A stretch of DNA of 64,000 nt from Poriferisodalis sp965208485 (GTDB lineage Bacteria; Actinomycetota; Acidimicrobiia; Acidimicrobiales; Poriferisodalaceae), in assembly GCF_965208485.1 (NCBI RefSeq), contig NZ_OZ242344.1:4426686-4490685 (forward strand), in the 5' to 3' direction. Positions 39,850 to 51,974 of the stretch are shown here, piece by piece (position 1 is the first letter of the stretch; every line of letters begins with the position of its first letter). The translations under genes were made by a program, and so were the position numbers. The notes beneath the pieces were generated by a model. It did not search any database, was not told where the DNA came from, and was given only the letters and a program-made list of their open reading frames with translations.

Positions 39850-40941
39850 GTGTCGGGCACTGTCGAATCTCTGCGGCTCGATGCGCTGGAAGCCGAGCGG
39901 GCGGAGCTTGAACGGAAGCTGGGCGAGGGTGCTGCGTCCGGCGACCGGGCGCAGTTCGCGGAGCTCGGCCGGAGGCTGGCGCGCATCGGCGAGATCATCG
40001 AAGTCGCCCAGGAGGCGCATCTCGCTCTCGCCGACACCGAAGCTGCCCAGGACCTCCTCGATGCGAGCGACGGCGACGATGCCGTCGAGGCGACCCAGAT
40101 GCTGGAGGCGGCGTCGCGACGCGCCGCGGACCTCGACGAGCGCCTCAAGACCCTGCTCCTGCCCGTCGATCCGAACGACGAGCGAGACGTCATCGTGGAG
40201 ATCCAGGGTGCTGAAGGCGGCGAGGAAGCCAACATCTGGGCCCGGGATCTCTTCGAGATGTATCGCGCGTACGTCTCAGCACAGGCGGGATGGTCGCTGG
40301 AACTCCTCGGGCGCCAGGACAGCGACATGGGCGGGTTCACCAACGTCACCTTTGCGGTGCGCGGCCCGGGCGTGTGGCGTGGCTTGAAGCACGAGGGGGG
40401 ACCGCACCGGGTGCAGCGGGTGCCGGTGACCGAGTCCCAAGGACGTGTCCACACGTCCTCGGCGACGGTCAGCGTTCTGCCTGAGGCCGAGGAGGTGGAC
40501 GTGGAGATCGATCCGAATGACCTCATTGTCGACACCTTCCGCTCGTCGGGTCCCGGCGGCCAATCTGTGAACACGACCGACTCCGCCGTGCGCGTCACCC
40601 ACAAGCCCACAGGTGTGGTCGTGTCGATGCAGGACGAGAAGAGCCAGCTGCAAAACCGCGCGAAGGCGATGCGGGTGCTGCGCTCCCGGCTGCTGCAGCT
40701 GTCCCAGGAGGCCCACGCTGCAGAGGTGGCCGCCCACAAGCGGAATCAGGTGCGCGGGGGAGGTCGCTCGGAGAAGATCCGGACCTACAATTTCAAAGAG
40801 AACCGCGTCACCGATCACCGGGTGGGATTGACGATCTACAAGCTGGACCGGGTGCTGGCCGGCGAGCTCGACGAGATCTTCGATGCCCTGCAGCAAGCCG
40901 AGCGTTCCGAACAGCTCGCCGCGGCTGCCGCCGGCGACTGA
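39850..40941 (+). CDS. prfA: Peptide chain release factor 1
   Basis: 363 residues from GTG 39850. Recognises UAA and UAG and triggers peptide release. The GGQ loop is intact (SSGPGGQSVNTTDSAVRV, G236-G237-Q238), and HEGGPHRVQRVPVTESQGRVHTS is typical. The tripeptide region cannot be checked with confidence by eye. PrmC, which methylates the GGQ glutamine, is encoded next. Confidence 0.95.
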   Translation: MSGTVESLRLDALEAERAELERKLGEGAASGDRAQFAELGRRLARIGEIIEVAQEAHLALADTEAAQDLLDASDGDDAVEATQMLEAASRRAADLDERLKTLLLPVDPNDERDVIVEIQGAEGGEEANIWARDLFEMYRAYVSAQAGWSLELLGRQDSDMGGFTNVTFAVRGPGVWRGLKHEGGPHRVQRVPVTESQGRVHTSSATVSVLPEAEEVDVEIDPNDLIVDTFRSSGPGGQSVNTTDSAVRVTHKPTGVVVSMQDEKSQLQNRAKAMRVLRSRLLQLSQEAHAAEVAAHKRNQVRGGGRSEKIRTYNFKENRVTDHRVGLTIYKLDRVLAGELDEIFDALQQAERSEQLAAAAAGD

Positions 40942-40969
40942 CATCCTCCCAGCCCACGAGCGAGGTCCA

Positions 40970-42508
40970 GTGCCGCCGGCAAAGGAAGCTCTGAGGTTGG
41001 GAGACCTGTACCGGGGTTTGCGCGAGCAGTTCTCGGGGGCCGGAGTGCCGGAGCCCGACGTGAGCGCACGCCATATCGCTGCGGAGGCCAGCGGATGCGA
41101 TGTCGCCGAGATCGCCCTGGCACCCAAGACGCCGATGACGGTGCGGATGGTGTCCCACGCCGACGCCATGGCAGCACGGCGTGTCGCCGGCGAGCCGCTG
41201 CAGTACGTCCTCGGCAGATGGGGATTCCGCGAACTCGACTTGGCGGTCGACAATCGAGCGCTGATCCCGCGCCCCGAGACTGAAGTCGTCGCGGGTGTCG
41301 CCATCGACTGGCTGTTCCAGACCGTGCGACGCCGCCGTCAGTCGGAGGTGGTCGTGGCCGATCTGGGCACCGGCTGCGGTGCGATTGCGCTGTCGATCGC
41401 TCACGAGGTGCCCCAGGCGCACGTACTGGCCACCGACAGTTCTGCGGAGGCGCTGGCGTTGGCGGCCGCGAACCTGGCGGGGCTGGGGAGTGCAGCGAGC
41501 CGGGTCTCGCTCTGCCAGGGAGATTGGTTCGAGGCGCTCTTGGGCTTCTTCGATCCGCAAGGCATCATCTGCGCAGCGGAGCTTCGAGGACAGCTCGATC
41601 TCATCGTGTCCAACCCGCCGTACGTGGCAGACGCGGAGGCTCTTCCGCCTGAAATCGACAACTGGGAGCCACATGAGGCGCTGTATGCGGGGACCGACGG
41701 TCTCAGCGCGTTGCGCACGATTGTGCGCGATGCCCGCGGCTGGCTGGCGCCAGGCGGGCTCCTGGCACTGGAGATCGGCTCCGATCAGGGGGCAGCGGTT
41801 TCCGAGATAGCGAGCGCTCGCGGCTACCAAGACGTGAGCGTCGAACCCGACCTTGCTGGCCTCGATCGCGTGCTCGTCGCCATTCGACCCCAAAATGAAC
41901 CAGACAGTCTCGTCATCGAACAGGCGACGAGGCTGCTGCGCGAGGGCCACTTCGTCGTGGCCCCAACCGACACGCTCTGCGGGATCATGGCTCGGTACGC
42001 AGACACCGAAGCGGTCGCCCGTGTGTGCAAGACCAAGGACCGTCCCCGCACCGAACCGATGCCGATCCTCGTGTCGGGATTGGCCCAAGCTGAGGAGCTG
42101 GTCGAGTTCTCTGCGCAGGCACGGACGCTCGCCGAGCGTCACTGGCCCGGGGGACTCACGCTGGTAGCCCGCCGTCGTGGCGGTCCGGACCCGCTGCACG
42201 GTCGCGAGACTCTGGGCGTGAGAGCGCCGGCGGCAGGCTGGCTGCGGTGGCTCATCGACGAGGTCGGACCGGTGACCGGCACGAGCGCCAACCGGCACGG
42301 CTTCGAGACACCGGCAGACGCCAACGAGGCAGCGGCGAGTCTCGTCACGCCGCCGAGACTCGCCTGCGTCATCGGTGGGCGGGCGGCGGGTGGCGCCGCT
42401 TCGACGGTGGTGGACGTCACCGGGGACCAGCCCGTTGTGCTGCGAGACGGCGCTGTCGGGGTCGGCTCACTCGAGTTACCCGAGATTTCTGCCGAATCTG
42501 GCACCTGA
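40970..42508 (+). CDS. prmC: PrmC-TsaC fusion (release-factor methyltransferase and threonylcarbamoyl-AMP synthase)
   Basis: 512 residues from GTG 40970 (GCGAGG 5 bases upstream). Residues 1 to ~305 are PrmC/HemK: a helical N-domain, VVADLGTGCGAIALSIA for SAM binding, and NPPY at 215-218, the glutamine-methylation motif. Residues ~312-512 are a YrdC/Sua5/TsaC domain: GHFVVAPTDTLCGIMA, KTKDRPRTEPMPILV, WPGGLTLVARR, LGVRAP and GTSANRHG. The first half modifies RF1/RF2; the second makes threonylcarbamoyl-AMP for the t6A37 tRNA modification. In M. tuberculosis these are separate adjacent genes (Rv1300, Rv1301). Confidence 0.93.
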   Translation: MPPAKEALRLGDLYRGLREQFSGAGVPEPDVSARHIAAEASGCDVAEIALAPKTPMTVRMVSHADAMAARRVAGEPLQYVLGRWGFRELDLAVDNRALIPRPETEVVAGVAIDWLFQTVRRRRQSEVVVADLGTGCGAIALSIAHEVPQAHVLATDSSAEALALAAANLAGLGSAASRVSLCQGDWFEALLGFFDPQGIICAAELRGQLDLIVSNPPYVADAEALPPEIDNWEPHEALYAGTDGLSALRTIVRDARGWLAPGGLLALEIGSDQGAAVSEIASARGYQDVSVEPDLAGLDRVLVAIRPQNEPDSLVIEQATRLLREGHFVVAPTDTLCGIMARYADTEAVARVCKTKDRPRTEPMPILVSGLAQAEELVEFSAQARTLAERHWPGGLTLVARRRGGPDPLHGRETLGVRAPAAGWLRWLIDEVGPVTGTSANRHGFETPADANEAAASLVTPPRLACVIGGRAAGGAASTVVDVTGDQPVVLRDGAVGVGSLELPEISAESGT

Positions 42509-42537
42509 GCGGCAGCGACCGCTGCGAGACTGACGCC

Positions 42538-43011
42538 GTGGCCCCCCGCAGCTCGTCCACCCCGGGCGAAACCGTCATCGCGCTCGCGTCCGATCACGCC
42601 GGTTGGGAGCTGAAGGATCGCTTGGCCGAACACCTCCGCAACGGAGGCTACGCCATTGTCGACTTGGGCACGAGCGGCCCGGAATCGGTCGATTACCCCG
42701 ATTTCGGCGAAGCCGTCGGCAAGACGGTGGCGAGCCGGACGGCAGACCTCGGTGTAGCTGTGTGCGGCAGCGGCATCGGCATCGCTATGGCGGCCGGCAA
42801 GGTGGCCGGCATCCGAGCGGCCACCGTGCACGATGAGACATCGGCCCGGCTCGCCCGCGAGCACAACGATGCCAACGTGATCTGCCTCGGCGCCCGCCTC
42901 TTGGATGACCGTGGGGCCGTCGCCGCACTGGATGCGTACCTCGCAGCGGCGTTCGAAGGCGGACGGCACCAGCGACGGGTGGACAAGATCGACGCACTCG
43001 GCCGGTGCTGA
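42538..43011 (+). CDS. rpiB: Ribose-5-phosphate isomerase B family protein
   Basis: 157 residues from GTG 42538. IALASDHAGWELKDRL (substrate-phosphate and catalytic Asp/His region), DLGTSGPESVDYPDF, and VAVCGSGIGIAMAAGKVAGIRAA with the catalytic Cys are typical of RpiB/LacAB isomerases, which interconvert ribose-5-phosphate and ribulose-5-phosphate. HNDANVICLGAR completes the active site. glyA follows closely, an order common in Gram-positive bacteria. Confidence 0.93.
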   Translation: MAPRSSSTPGETVIALASDHAGWELKDRLAEHLRNGGYAIVDLGTSGPESVDYPDFGEAVGKTVASRTADLGVAVCGSGIGIAMAAGKVAGIRAATVHDETSARLAREHNDANVICLGARLLDDRGAVAALDAYLAAAFEGGRHQRRVDKIDALGRC

Positions 43012-43083
43012 GTTGCTCTGGCGTCTGAGGGCGAACCGAGGCACACCGCACACACGACGGGCAACCCAAGGAGACACCGCTTG

Positions 43084-44352
<1,269 letters not shown>

Positions 44353-44370
44353 CGCTCGTAGCCTGTGCAC

Positions 44371-44712
44371 ATGGCACGCGACGTCGTTGGCGGCAGCGGC
44401 AGCGAAGACGGTCTGGCCAAGGCCATCGAGATCGTCGTGACGCCGGCCATCTTCGCAGCAGCCGGCTTCGGGCTGGACCACTGGTGGAGCACAGGACCGT
44501 GGCTTGCTCTGAGCTTCGGCATGGTGGCGTTCATCTTGAAGCTGCTCGTCGAGTGGTACCGCTACACCGAGCGCATGCAGGCTCATGAGCAGGAGATGGC
44601 CTCGAGCCGGCCTTCGGAGCCGCGGGGCATAGACCGCGCCGCGGGCCTCGACGAGTCGGCGTCGCTGCCGACGGGTGTCTCACTCGACGTCGACGCCGAC
44701 TCATTCGCGTGA
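44371..44712 (+). CDS. AtpZ/AtpI-like small membrane protein
   Basis: 113 residues from ATG 44371 (a GTG at 44365 is alternative). Two membrane segments (IEIVVTPAIFAAAGFGLDHWW and PWLALSFGMVAFILKLLVEW) match the AtpZ/AtpI family that precedes ATP synthase genes and assists c-ring assembly or ion supply. The C-terminal half is an acidic, soluble extension. Its TGA overlaps the next gene's GTG (GTGA). Confidence 0.75.
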   Translation: MARDVVGGSGSEDGLAKAIEIVVTPAIFAAAGFGLDHWWSTGPWLALSFGMVAFILKLLVEWYRYTERMQAHEQEMASSRPSEPRGIDRAAGLDESASLPTGVSLDVDADSFA

Positions 44713-45146
44713 GCTCCGAACGCGACGAACGCTCCCCGGAATGGGGCATCGCGCGGGACATAGCGCGGCGGAGCCTGTGGATGTTGCCGGCTTGGGTTGT
44801 TGTCAGCGGTTTCATCTGGGGGACGGGCGGTGCGTTCTCCTCGGCACTTGGTTATGTGCTGGTCATCGGCAATCTCGCGGCGGCCGCGGCGCTCATGGCG
44901 TGGGGTGCGCGTACATCGCCGGTCGCGCTCATGGGGGCCACGCTGGGCGGCTTCATCGCGCGCCTCGCGGTGCTTGCGTGCATCGTGCTCGCCGTCGCCC
45001 AGCTCAGCTTCTTCGAGCCTGTGCCCATCGCGATCACCATCATCACGAGCCATCTCGGTCTGCTTGTGTGGGAGATCCGCTATGTTTCCCTGCGGCTCGC
45101 GGCCCCAGGCCTTGATCTTCAACGTCCCGGCAAGGAGCAGAAGTGA
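44709..45146 (+). CDS. atpI: ATP synthase subunit I-like protein
   Basis: 145 residues from GTG 44709 with four hydrophobic segments (from WMLPAWVVVSGFIW to IAITIITSHLGLLVWE). This is the second small membrane protein ahead of atpB, in the place of M. tuberculosis Rv1303 (AtpI-like). Probably an assembly factor for the F0 sector. Stop and atpB start overlap (GTGA). Confidence 0.75.
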   Translation: MSSERDERSPEWGIARDIARRSLWMLPAWVVVSGFIWGTGGAFSSALGYVLVIGNLAAAAALMAWGARTSPVALMGATLGGFIARLAVLACIVLAVAQLSFFEPVPIAITIITSHLGLLVWEIRYVSLRLAAPGLDLQRPGKEQK

Positions 45147-45955
45147 ACTTGCTAGCGCTGACCTTCCCTGACATCGGACACCTCTTGGAGTGGCCGAACG
45201 TCCTGCCGGGGCTTGACGACACGGTGTTCGCGCTGAACAAGGTCGGCATCATCTACCTCTTCGCCTTCGTGGCCCCGGTGGTGATGTTCGTGATGGCGAA
45301 GCGTCGCTACGACCGGGCGGAAGTCATTACTGCCCCCCGCGGCATCCAGACGGTGGCCGAGACCTCGGTGCAATTCATTCGCGAGAACATCATCATGCAG
45401 ACCATCGGCCCCGATGGGATGCGTTACCTGCCGTTCTTGCTGACGATGTTCTTCTTCATCCTGTTTTCGAACATCACTGAGGTAGTCCCCCTCATTCACT
45501 TCCCGGGCAATGCCCGCATGGCGATGCCGCTGACGCTCGCCGTGCTGGTGTGGCTGATCTACAACACCATCGGCATCAAGAACCACGGGTTCTTCGGCTA
45601 CTTGAAGAACATCACCGTCCCCCCTGGGGTCCCCAAGGCGCTGCTGATCATCGTCTTGCCGATCGAGTTCATCTCGACGGTCGTGGTCAGGCCGTTCTCG
45701 CTGGCGGTTCGGCTCTTCGCCAACATGCTCGCCGGCCACCTGCTGCTGGTCACGTTCGCCGTGCTGTCGCACACCGTGTTCTGGCTGGCGCTCACCGACA
45801 GCACGCCCACGTGGCTGGTCATCATCACGCCGGCGCCGTTCCTGATGCTGATCGGGCTCACGGCCTTCGAGATCCTGGTCTCGGTGCTGCAGGCGTTCAT
45901 CTTCACGATCCTCACTGCCGTGTACATCGGCGGCGCACTGCACCCAGAGCACTAG
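45143..45955 (+). CDS. atpB: ATP synthase F0 subunit a
   Basis: 270 residues with five to six membrane helices. The essential arginine lies in PFSLAVRLFANMLAGHLLL, the proton-path helix facing the c-ring; the C-terminal FEILVSVLQAFIFTILTAVYIG is also conserved. Start GTG 45143 overlaps the preceding stop. Followed by the full set E, F, H, A, G, D, C in the usual order. Confidence 0.96.
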   Translation: MNLLALTFPDIGHLLEWPNVLPGLDDTVFALNKVGIIYLFAFVAPVVMFVMAKRRYDRAEVITAPRGIQTVAETSVQFIRENIIMQTIGPDGMRYLPFLLTMFFFILFSNITEVVPLIHFPGNARMAMPLTLAVLVWLIYNTIGIKNHGFFGYLKNITVPPGVPKALLIIVLPIEFISTVVVRPFSLAVRLFANMLAGHLLLVTFAVLSHTVFWLALTDSTPTWLVIITPAPFLMLIGLTAFEILVSVLQAFIFTILTAVYIGGALHPEH

Positions 45956-46035
45956 GCCCAACCGCCGCACCCGCGGCTCCAACCACAGATCCCCACAAAC
46001 AGTTCCCGACAGTTCCCGAACAACAGGAGAGACGA

Positions 46036-46290
46036 GTGATCGAATTGCTCGCACAAGCGGACAACGCGGTCGACGGCCTCAAGGCTGTCGGCGCCGGTTT
46101 GGGCTACGGCCTTGCGGCCATCGGCCCCGGCGTCGGCATCGGCCTGGTCGTCGGCAATGCCATCACAGCGATGGCGCGCCAACCCGAATCAGCAGGCATG
46201 GTCCGTACGACCATGTTCTTGGGCATCGCGTTCACTGAGGCATTGGCCCTCATCGGTTTCGTGGTGTTCATCCTGCTCAACTTCGCGTAG
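46036..46290 (+). CDS. atpE: ATP synthase F0 subunit c
   Basis: 84 residues from GTG 46036 with AGGAGA upstream. Two-helix hairpin: a glycine-rich first helix (GAGLGYGLAAIGPGVGIGLVVG), polar loop ARQPE, and a second helix carrying the ion-binding Glu in FTEALALIGFVVFILL. No obvious Na+-binding signature, so proton-coupling is likely. Confidence 0.96.
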   Translation: MIELLAQADNAVDGLKAVGAGLGYGLAAIGPGVGIGLVVGNAITAMARQPESAGMVRTTMFLGIAFTEALALIGFVVFILLNFA

Positions 46291-46299
46291 GAGGCACCG

Positions 46300-46839
46300 A
46301 TGAACTCGCTGGCATCCAGCCTGCTCGCAGCGACCGAGGGCGAGGCCACATCCAACCCGATCATCCCCGAATGGTTCGAGGTGATCTGGGGTTCGATCGC
46401 GTTCTTCCTCCTCTTGATCGTCATGTGGAAGCTGGCGCTGCCGCCGATCCGGCGGGCCATGGAGGCGCGCACTGAGCGGATCCAGGGCGACCTGGACGCT
46501 GCTGCCAGCGCCAAAGCCGAGGCCGAGGAACTGCGTGCGTCCTATGACAGCCGTATCGCCGAGGCGAATGCCGAGGCAGCGCGCATCATCGAGGAGGCCA
46601 GGGCAGCTGCGGAAGCCGTCCGCCAGGAACGGCTTGCGGCCATCGAGCCCGAGATCGCCGAGCGACGGGCTCAGGCCGAAGCCGACATCGAGGCCGCCCG
46701 TGAACGGGCCATGGCCGAGGTGCGGTCCGACATCACGTCCATCGCCGTGGGCGCCGCCGAGCAGGTGGTGCGCGCCAGCATCGACGAGGCGGCCCACGCC
46801 CAGCTCATCGAGGACTACATCGAACGGGTGGGGAACTGA
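46300..46839 (+). CDS. atpF: ATP synthase F0 subunit b
   Basis: 179 residues: one N-terminal membrane helix (VIWGSIAFFLLLIVMWKLALPP) then a long Ala/Glu/Arg-rich helix forming the peripheral stator. Length and layout are normal, and it lies 9 bases after atpE. Unlike mycobacteria, delta is not fused to a second b-like subunit in this operon. Confidence 0.94.
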   Translation: MNSLASSLLAATEGEATSNPIIPEWFEVIWGSIAFFLLLIVMWKLALPPIRRAMEARTERIQGDLDAAASAKAEAEELRASYDSRIAEANAEAARIIEEARAAAEAVRQERLAAIEPEIAERRAQAEADIEAARERAMAEVRSDITSIAVGAAEQVVRASIDEAAHAQLIEDYIERVGN

Positions 46840-46941
46840 ACCTCCCCGCAGTCGCCCGCCGGTGCCGTTCAGCCCGAACAGCAGGCTCCGGATGGGGACA
46901 GGAGTTGAACTCATGATCATGACGCAGGCCAGGATCGACCA

Positions 46942-47465
46942 ATGAGCGAGCGAACCGATCAGTACGCCAGCGCCGTCGTGGCCATCGCACAGGCTGAGGA
47001 CGTGCTCGACCGGGTGACCGAAGAGCTGTCCGCGGTGGGCCGCGCGGCTGCCGGGAATGAGGAACTGCGCCGCGTGCTGTCGGACCGTTCGGTGCCGGCC
47101 TCGCGTCGCATCGGCATCGTCGAGGACCTGCTGGCCGACCAGGCATCGCCGGTCACCCTCAACGTGGTGGCGATGCTGGTCGGAGCCGGCCGTGGCGGCG
47201 ACATCGATGCCGTGGCGGACGAAGCTCTCGCGTTGGCGGCGGCCACGCGAGGAGGCGCCGTGGCCGAGGTCCGCTCGGCTGTCGCGCTCACCGAAGAGCA
47301 AATCGCCCGAGTAGCCGGGGCGCTCAGCCGAGCCAGCGGCCGCAACGTGACCGTCCATGTCGTAGTGGACCCCGAGATCATCGGAGGACTGACCGCCCAG
47401 ATCGGCGACACGGTCTTCGATGGCTCGGTACGCACTCGGCTCGACAAGATGAAGGAGCGCCTGTT

Positions 47466-47469
<4 letters not shown>
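46942..47469 (+). CDS. atpH: ATP synthase F1 subunit delta
   Basis: 175 residues, normal OSCP/delta length, with the C-terminal GRNVTVHVVVDPEIIGGLTAQIGDTVFDGSVRTRLDKMKERLL. AGGA lies 7 bases before the ATG. It links the b stator to the alpha-beta hexamer. The stop overlaps the atpA GTG. About 100 non-coding bases separate it from atpF, unusual in this tight operon. Confidence 0.95.
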
Positions 47470-49052
<1,583 letters not shown>

Positions 49053-49069
49053 GCGGGGTCTGAGCACCG

Positions 49070-50038
49070 ATGGCAAGCGGTCAGGAGCGCATTCTTCGGC
49101 GTCGTATCAGGTCGATCGATGCCACCAAGAAGATCACGCGCGCCATGGAGCTGATCGCGGCATCACGAATTGTCCGTGCGCAGGCACGCGTTCGCGCAGC
49201 GCGGCCCTACAGCGACAAGGTGACGGCCGTCATCGCCAACTTGGCGTCCGCTGGTGGCGAAGCAGACCACCCGCTCCTGCGCGAGCCCGCTGAGGTCTCC
49301 AAGGTCGCTTACGTTGTCATTGCCGCTGACCGCGGCCTGTGCGGTGGCTACAACAACAACGTCTTGCGGGCCACCGAACGGGCCATCGCCGCCGACGCAG
49401 CGGAAGGTCGCGACTACGAGCTGGTGCTGTCTGGGCGCAAGGCACTGGGGTATTTCCGCTTCCGCAACTTCCGCATCGCAGCGGGTTTCGAGGGCTTCAG
49501 CGACCAGCCCAGCTACGCGGACGCCCAGCAGGTTGCCGTGGCGGCGACCGAGCTGTTCGAGAACGGCTGCCAACGGGTCATGCTGGCCTACACCCAGTTC
49601 CACTCCATGGGCAATCAGTCGGTCGCCATCGTGCCATTCATGCCGCTCGACGCCGGCGAGTTCGACGACGCTGACGACACCGCGGGCTCAGCCGGCGGTC
49701 CCGAAGGCGGCTACGAGTTCGAGCCCGAACCCGCCGCGATTCTCGAGCGGCTGCTGCCGCGTTACGCGGAGGCGCGGCTCTACTCGGCGTTGCTCGAAGC
49801 CTCGGCGTCAGAGCACGCGGCCCGCCAGCGCGCCATGAAGGCGGCCACCGACAACGCCGAGGAGCTCAAGACCAACCTGACGCGCGTCATGAACCGCGCC
49901 CGCCAGGACGCCATCACCACCGAGATCATGGAGATCGTCGGCGGTGCAGAGGCGCTCGCCCAGACCGCCGGCGGCGAAGTCGACCTGCTCTCAGACACCA
50001 TCGAAGCCCGTACAGCGGACCTGTTCCGCGGCCGTTAG
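49070..50038 (+). CDS. atpG: ATP synthase F1 subunit gamma
   Basis: 322 residues. The N-terminal RRIRSIDATKKITRAMELIAASRI and C-terminal ATDNAEELKTNLTRVMNRARQDAITTEIMEIVGGAEAL helices form the rotating shaft. It is about 25-30 residues longer than many homologues because of an acidic insert near 203-222 (DDADDTAGSAGGPEGGYEFE), a region where actinobacterial gamma subunits also carry a loop thought to restrain ATP hydrolysis. Confidence 0.96.
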   Translation: MASGQERILRRRIRSIDATKKITRAMELIAASRIVRAQARVRAARPYSDKVTAVIANLASAGGEADHPLLREPAEVSKVAYVVIAADRGLCGGYNNNVLRATERAIAADAAEGRDYELVLSGRKALGYFRFRNFRIAAGFEGFSDQPSYADAQQVAVAATELFENGCQRVMLAYTQFHSMGNQSVAIVPFMPLDAGEFDDADDTAGSAGGPEGGYEFEPEPAAILERLLPRYAEARLYSALLEASASEHAARQRAMKAATDNAEELKTNLTRVMNRARQDAITTEIMEIVGGAEALAQTAGGEVDLLSDTIEARTADLFRGR

Positions 50039-50078
50039 CAATCCAACCAGTCTCCGCTCTGCGCGAGGAGTGACAGCA

Positions 50079-51545
50079 ATGACGATGACCGAAGAGAGAA
50101 CCACCGACGGCAGCGCCGAGCACGCCGATGGCCGCGTGGTGGCCATTGCCGGGCCGGTTGTCGACGCGGAGTTCCCGCCCGGTGCGATCCCCGAGATCAA
50201 CACCGCCGTGGAGATGCACGTGGAGCTGGAGGGCCAGCCGGTCACCATCACCGGCGAGGTGGCCCAGCAGATCGGCGACAACCGCGTGCGGATCGTGTCG
50301 ATGAAGGCCACCGACGGCCTGACCCGCGGCATGACCGTCGTCAACACCGGTCAGGGCATCACTGTGCCTGTGGGTGACGGGGTGCTGGGGCACATCTTCA
50401 ACGTGCTCGGTCAGCCGCTGGATGGCGCTGAGATCACCAGCGACACTGAAGACATCGCGGACCGCTGGGTGATCCACCGTCCAGCACCCGCCTTCGACAC
50501 GCTCGAGCCGAAGGCCACCATGTTCGAGTCGGGCATCAAGGTCATCGACCTGCTGGAGCCCTACGTGGAGGGCGGCAAGATCGGCCTGTTCGGCGGTGCC
50601 GGCGTGGGCAAGACCGTGCTCATCACCGAGATGATCAACCGTGTCGCCTCCCAGCACGGCGGCGTGTCGGTGTTCGCCGGCGTGGGGGAGCGCACCCGTG
50701 AGGGCACCGACCTCTATCTGGAGATGGAGGAATCCGGTGTGCTCGAAAAGACGGCGCTCGTCTTCGGGCAGATGGACGAGCCGCCGGGCGTCCGGCTGCG
50801 AGTCGCGCTGTCGGCGCTGACCATGGCCGAGTACTTCCGCGACGTGCAGGGCCAAGAGGTGCTGCTGTTCGTCGACAACATCTTCCGCTTCGTGCAGGCA
50901 GGTTCGGAGGTGTCCACGCTGCTGGGGCGCATGCCCTCGGCGGTCGGCTACCAGCCCAACCTCGCCGACGAGATGGGCGAGCTGCAGGAGCGCATCACCT
51001 CCACATCGGGCCACTCCATCACCTCGCTGCAGGCGGTGTACGTGCCGGCCGACGACTACACCGACCCGGCGCCCTTCACCACATTCACGCACCTCGATGC
51101 CACCACCGAGCTGAGCCGGCAGATCGCCTCGTTGGGCATCTACCCGGCCGTGGACCCGCTGGCCTCGACGTCCACCATCCTCAGCCCCGAGGTAGTGGGC
51201 GACCGCCACTACAACGTGGCACGGCGCACCCAGGAGATCCTGCAGCGCTACAAGGAACTGCAGGACATCATCGCCATCCTGGGCCTCGACGAGCTGTCCG
51301 AGGAAGACCGCATCACCGTCGACCGGGCCCGCAAGATCCAGCGCTTCTTGAGCCAGCCGTTCTTCGTCGCTGAGGTCTTCACGGGCCTGCCGGGCATCTT
51401 CGTGCCGGTCTCAGAGACGATCGAGTCGTTCGAGATGCTCTGCAACGGCGACCTGGACGACCTGCCCGAGCAGGCGTTCCTCAACGTTGGCAATGCCGAG
51501 TCGGCGATGGCCAAGGCCCGCGATCTGGCCCAGGCCGGGGCCTGA
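50079..51545 (+). CDS. atpD: ATP synthase F1 subunit beta
   Basis: 488 residues from ATG 50079 (GAGGAG upstream). Catalytic P-loop GGAGVGKT near 171-178, GERTREG, and Walker B LLFVDNIFRF; ALSALTMAEYFRD and PSAVGYQP are all canonical. Catalytic subunit of the F1 hexamer. Confidence 0.97.
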   Translation: MTMTEERTTDGSAEHADGRVVAIAGPVVDAEFPPGAIPEINTAVEMHVELEGQPVTITGEVAQQIGDNRVRIVSMKATDGLTRGMTVVNTGQGITVPVGDGVLGHIFNVLGQPLDGAEITSDTEDIADRWVIHRPAPAFDTLEPKATMFESGIKVIDLLEPYVEGGKIGLFGGAGVGKTVLITEMINRVASQHGGVSVFAGVGERTREGTDLYLEMEESGVLEKTALVFGQMDEPPGVRLRVALSALTMAEYFRDVQGQEVLLFVDNIFRFVQAGSEVSTLLGRMPSAVGYQPNLADEMGELQERITSTSGHSITSLQAVYVPADDYTDPAPFTTFTHLDATTELSRQIASLGIYPAVDPLASTSTILSPEVVGDRHYNVARRTQEILQRYKELQDIIAILGLDELSEEDRITVDRARKIQRFLSQPFFVAEVFTGLPGIFVPVSETIESFEMLCNGDLDDLPEQAFLNVGNAESAMAKARDLAQAGA

Positions 51546-51583
51546 GAGCCGGCGCCCCCAACAACGGATGCAGGTCGAGCCCA

Positions 51584-51967
51584 ATGCAGGTTGAACTCGT
51601 CTCGCCCGAAGCGGTGCTGTTCAGCGGCGAATGCAGTCAGGTGGTGACGCGCACGGTGGACGGCGATATCGCCTTCTTGGACCACCACGCAGCATTCATC
51701 GGTGCCCTCGACATCGGCCAGACCCAGCTGTGGGCTTCCGACGGCATCGTGACGCTCGCCATCAACCGGGGCTTCGTGGAAGTCAGCCACAACGTCGTGA
51801 CGATCCTCAGCGACGCCGCACTTGCGGCCGACGAGATCGACGTTGCGGAAGCCGAGGCCGATCTTGAGGCGGCCCGGGCCGCGGTGGCAGCCGACGCAGG
51901 CGACGATGACGCCAAAGCGGCCTTGGCGTGGGCCGAGACACGCATCGCAGTCGCCGGCGCCGCTTGA
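51584..51967 (+). CDS. atpC: ATP synthase F1 subunit epsilon
   Basis: 127 residues: beta-sandwich start MQVELVSPEAVLFSGECSQVV and DGDIAFLDHHAAFIGALDIG, then a helical C-terminus shortened and Ala-rich. The stop lies in the 10-bp palindrome TGAGCGCTCA, which also holds the stop of the converging hisI, leaving only 4 bases between the genes. Confidence 0.94.
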   Translation: MQVELVSPEAVLFSGECSQVVTRTVDGDIAFLDHHAAFIGALDIGQTQLWASDGIVTLAINRGFVEVSHNVVTILSDAALAADEIDVAEAEADLEAARAAVAADAGDDDAKAALAWAETRIAVAGAA

Positions 51968-51974
51968 GCGCTCA
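51965..51974. terminator. Shared 10-bp palindrome at atpC/hisI convergent stops
   Basis: TGAGCGCTCA: its first three bases are the atpC stop and its last three the hisI stop on the other strand. Too short to be a convincing terminator alone, but it is the only structure at this junction. Confidence 0.35.
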
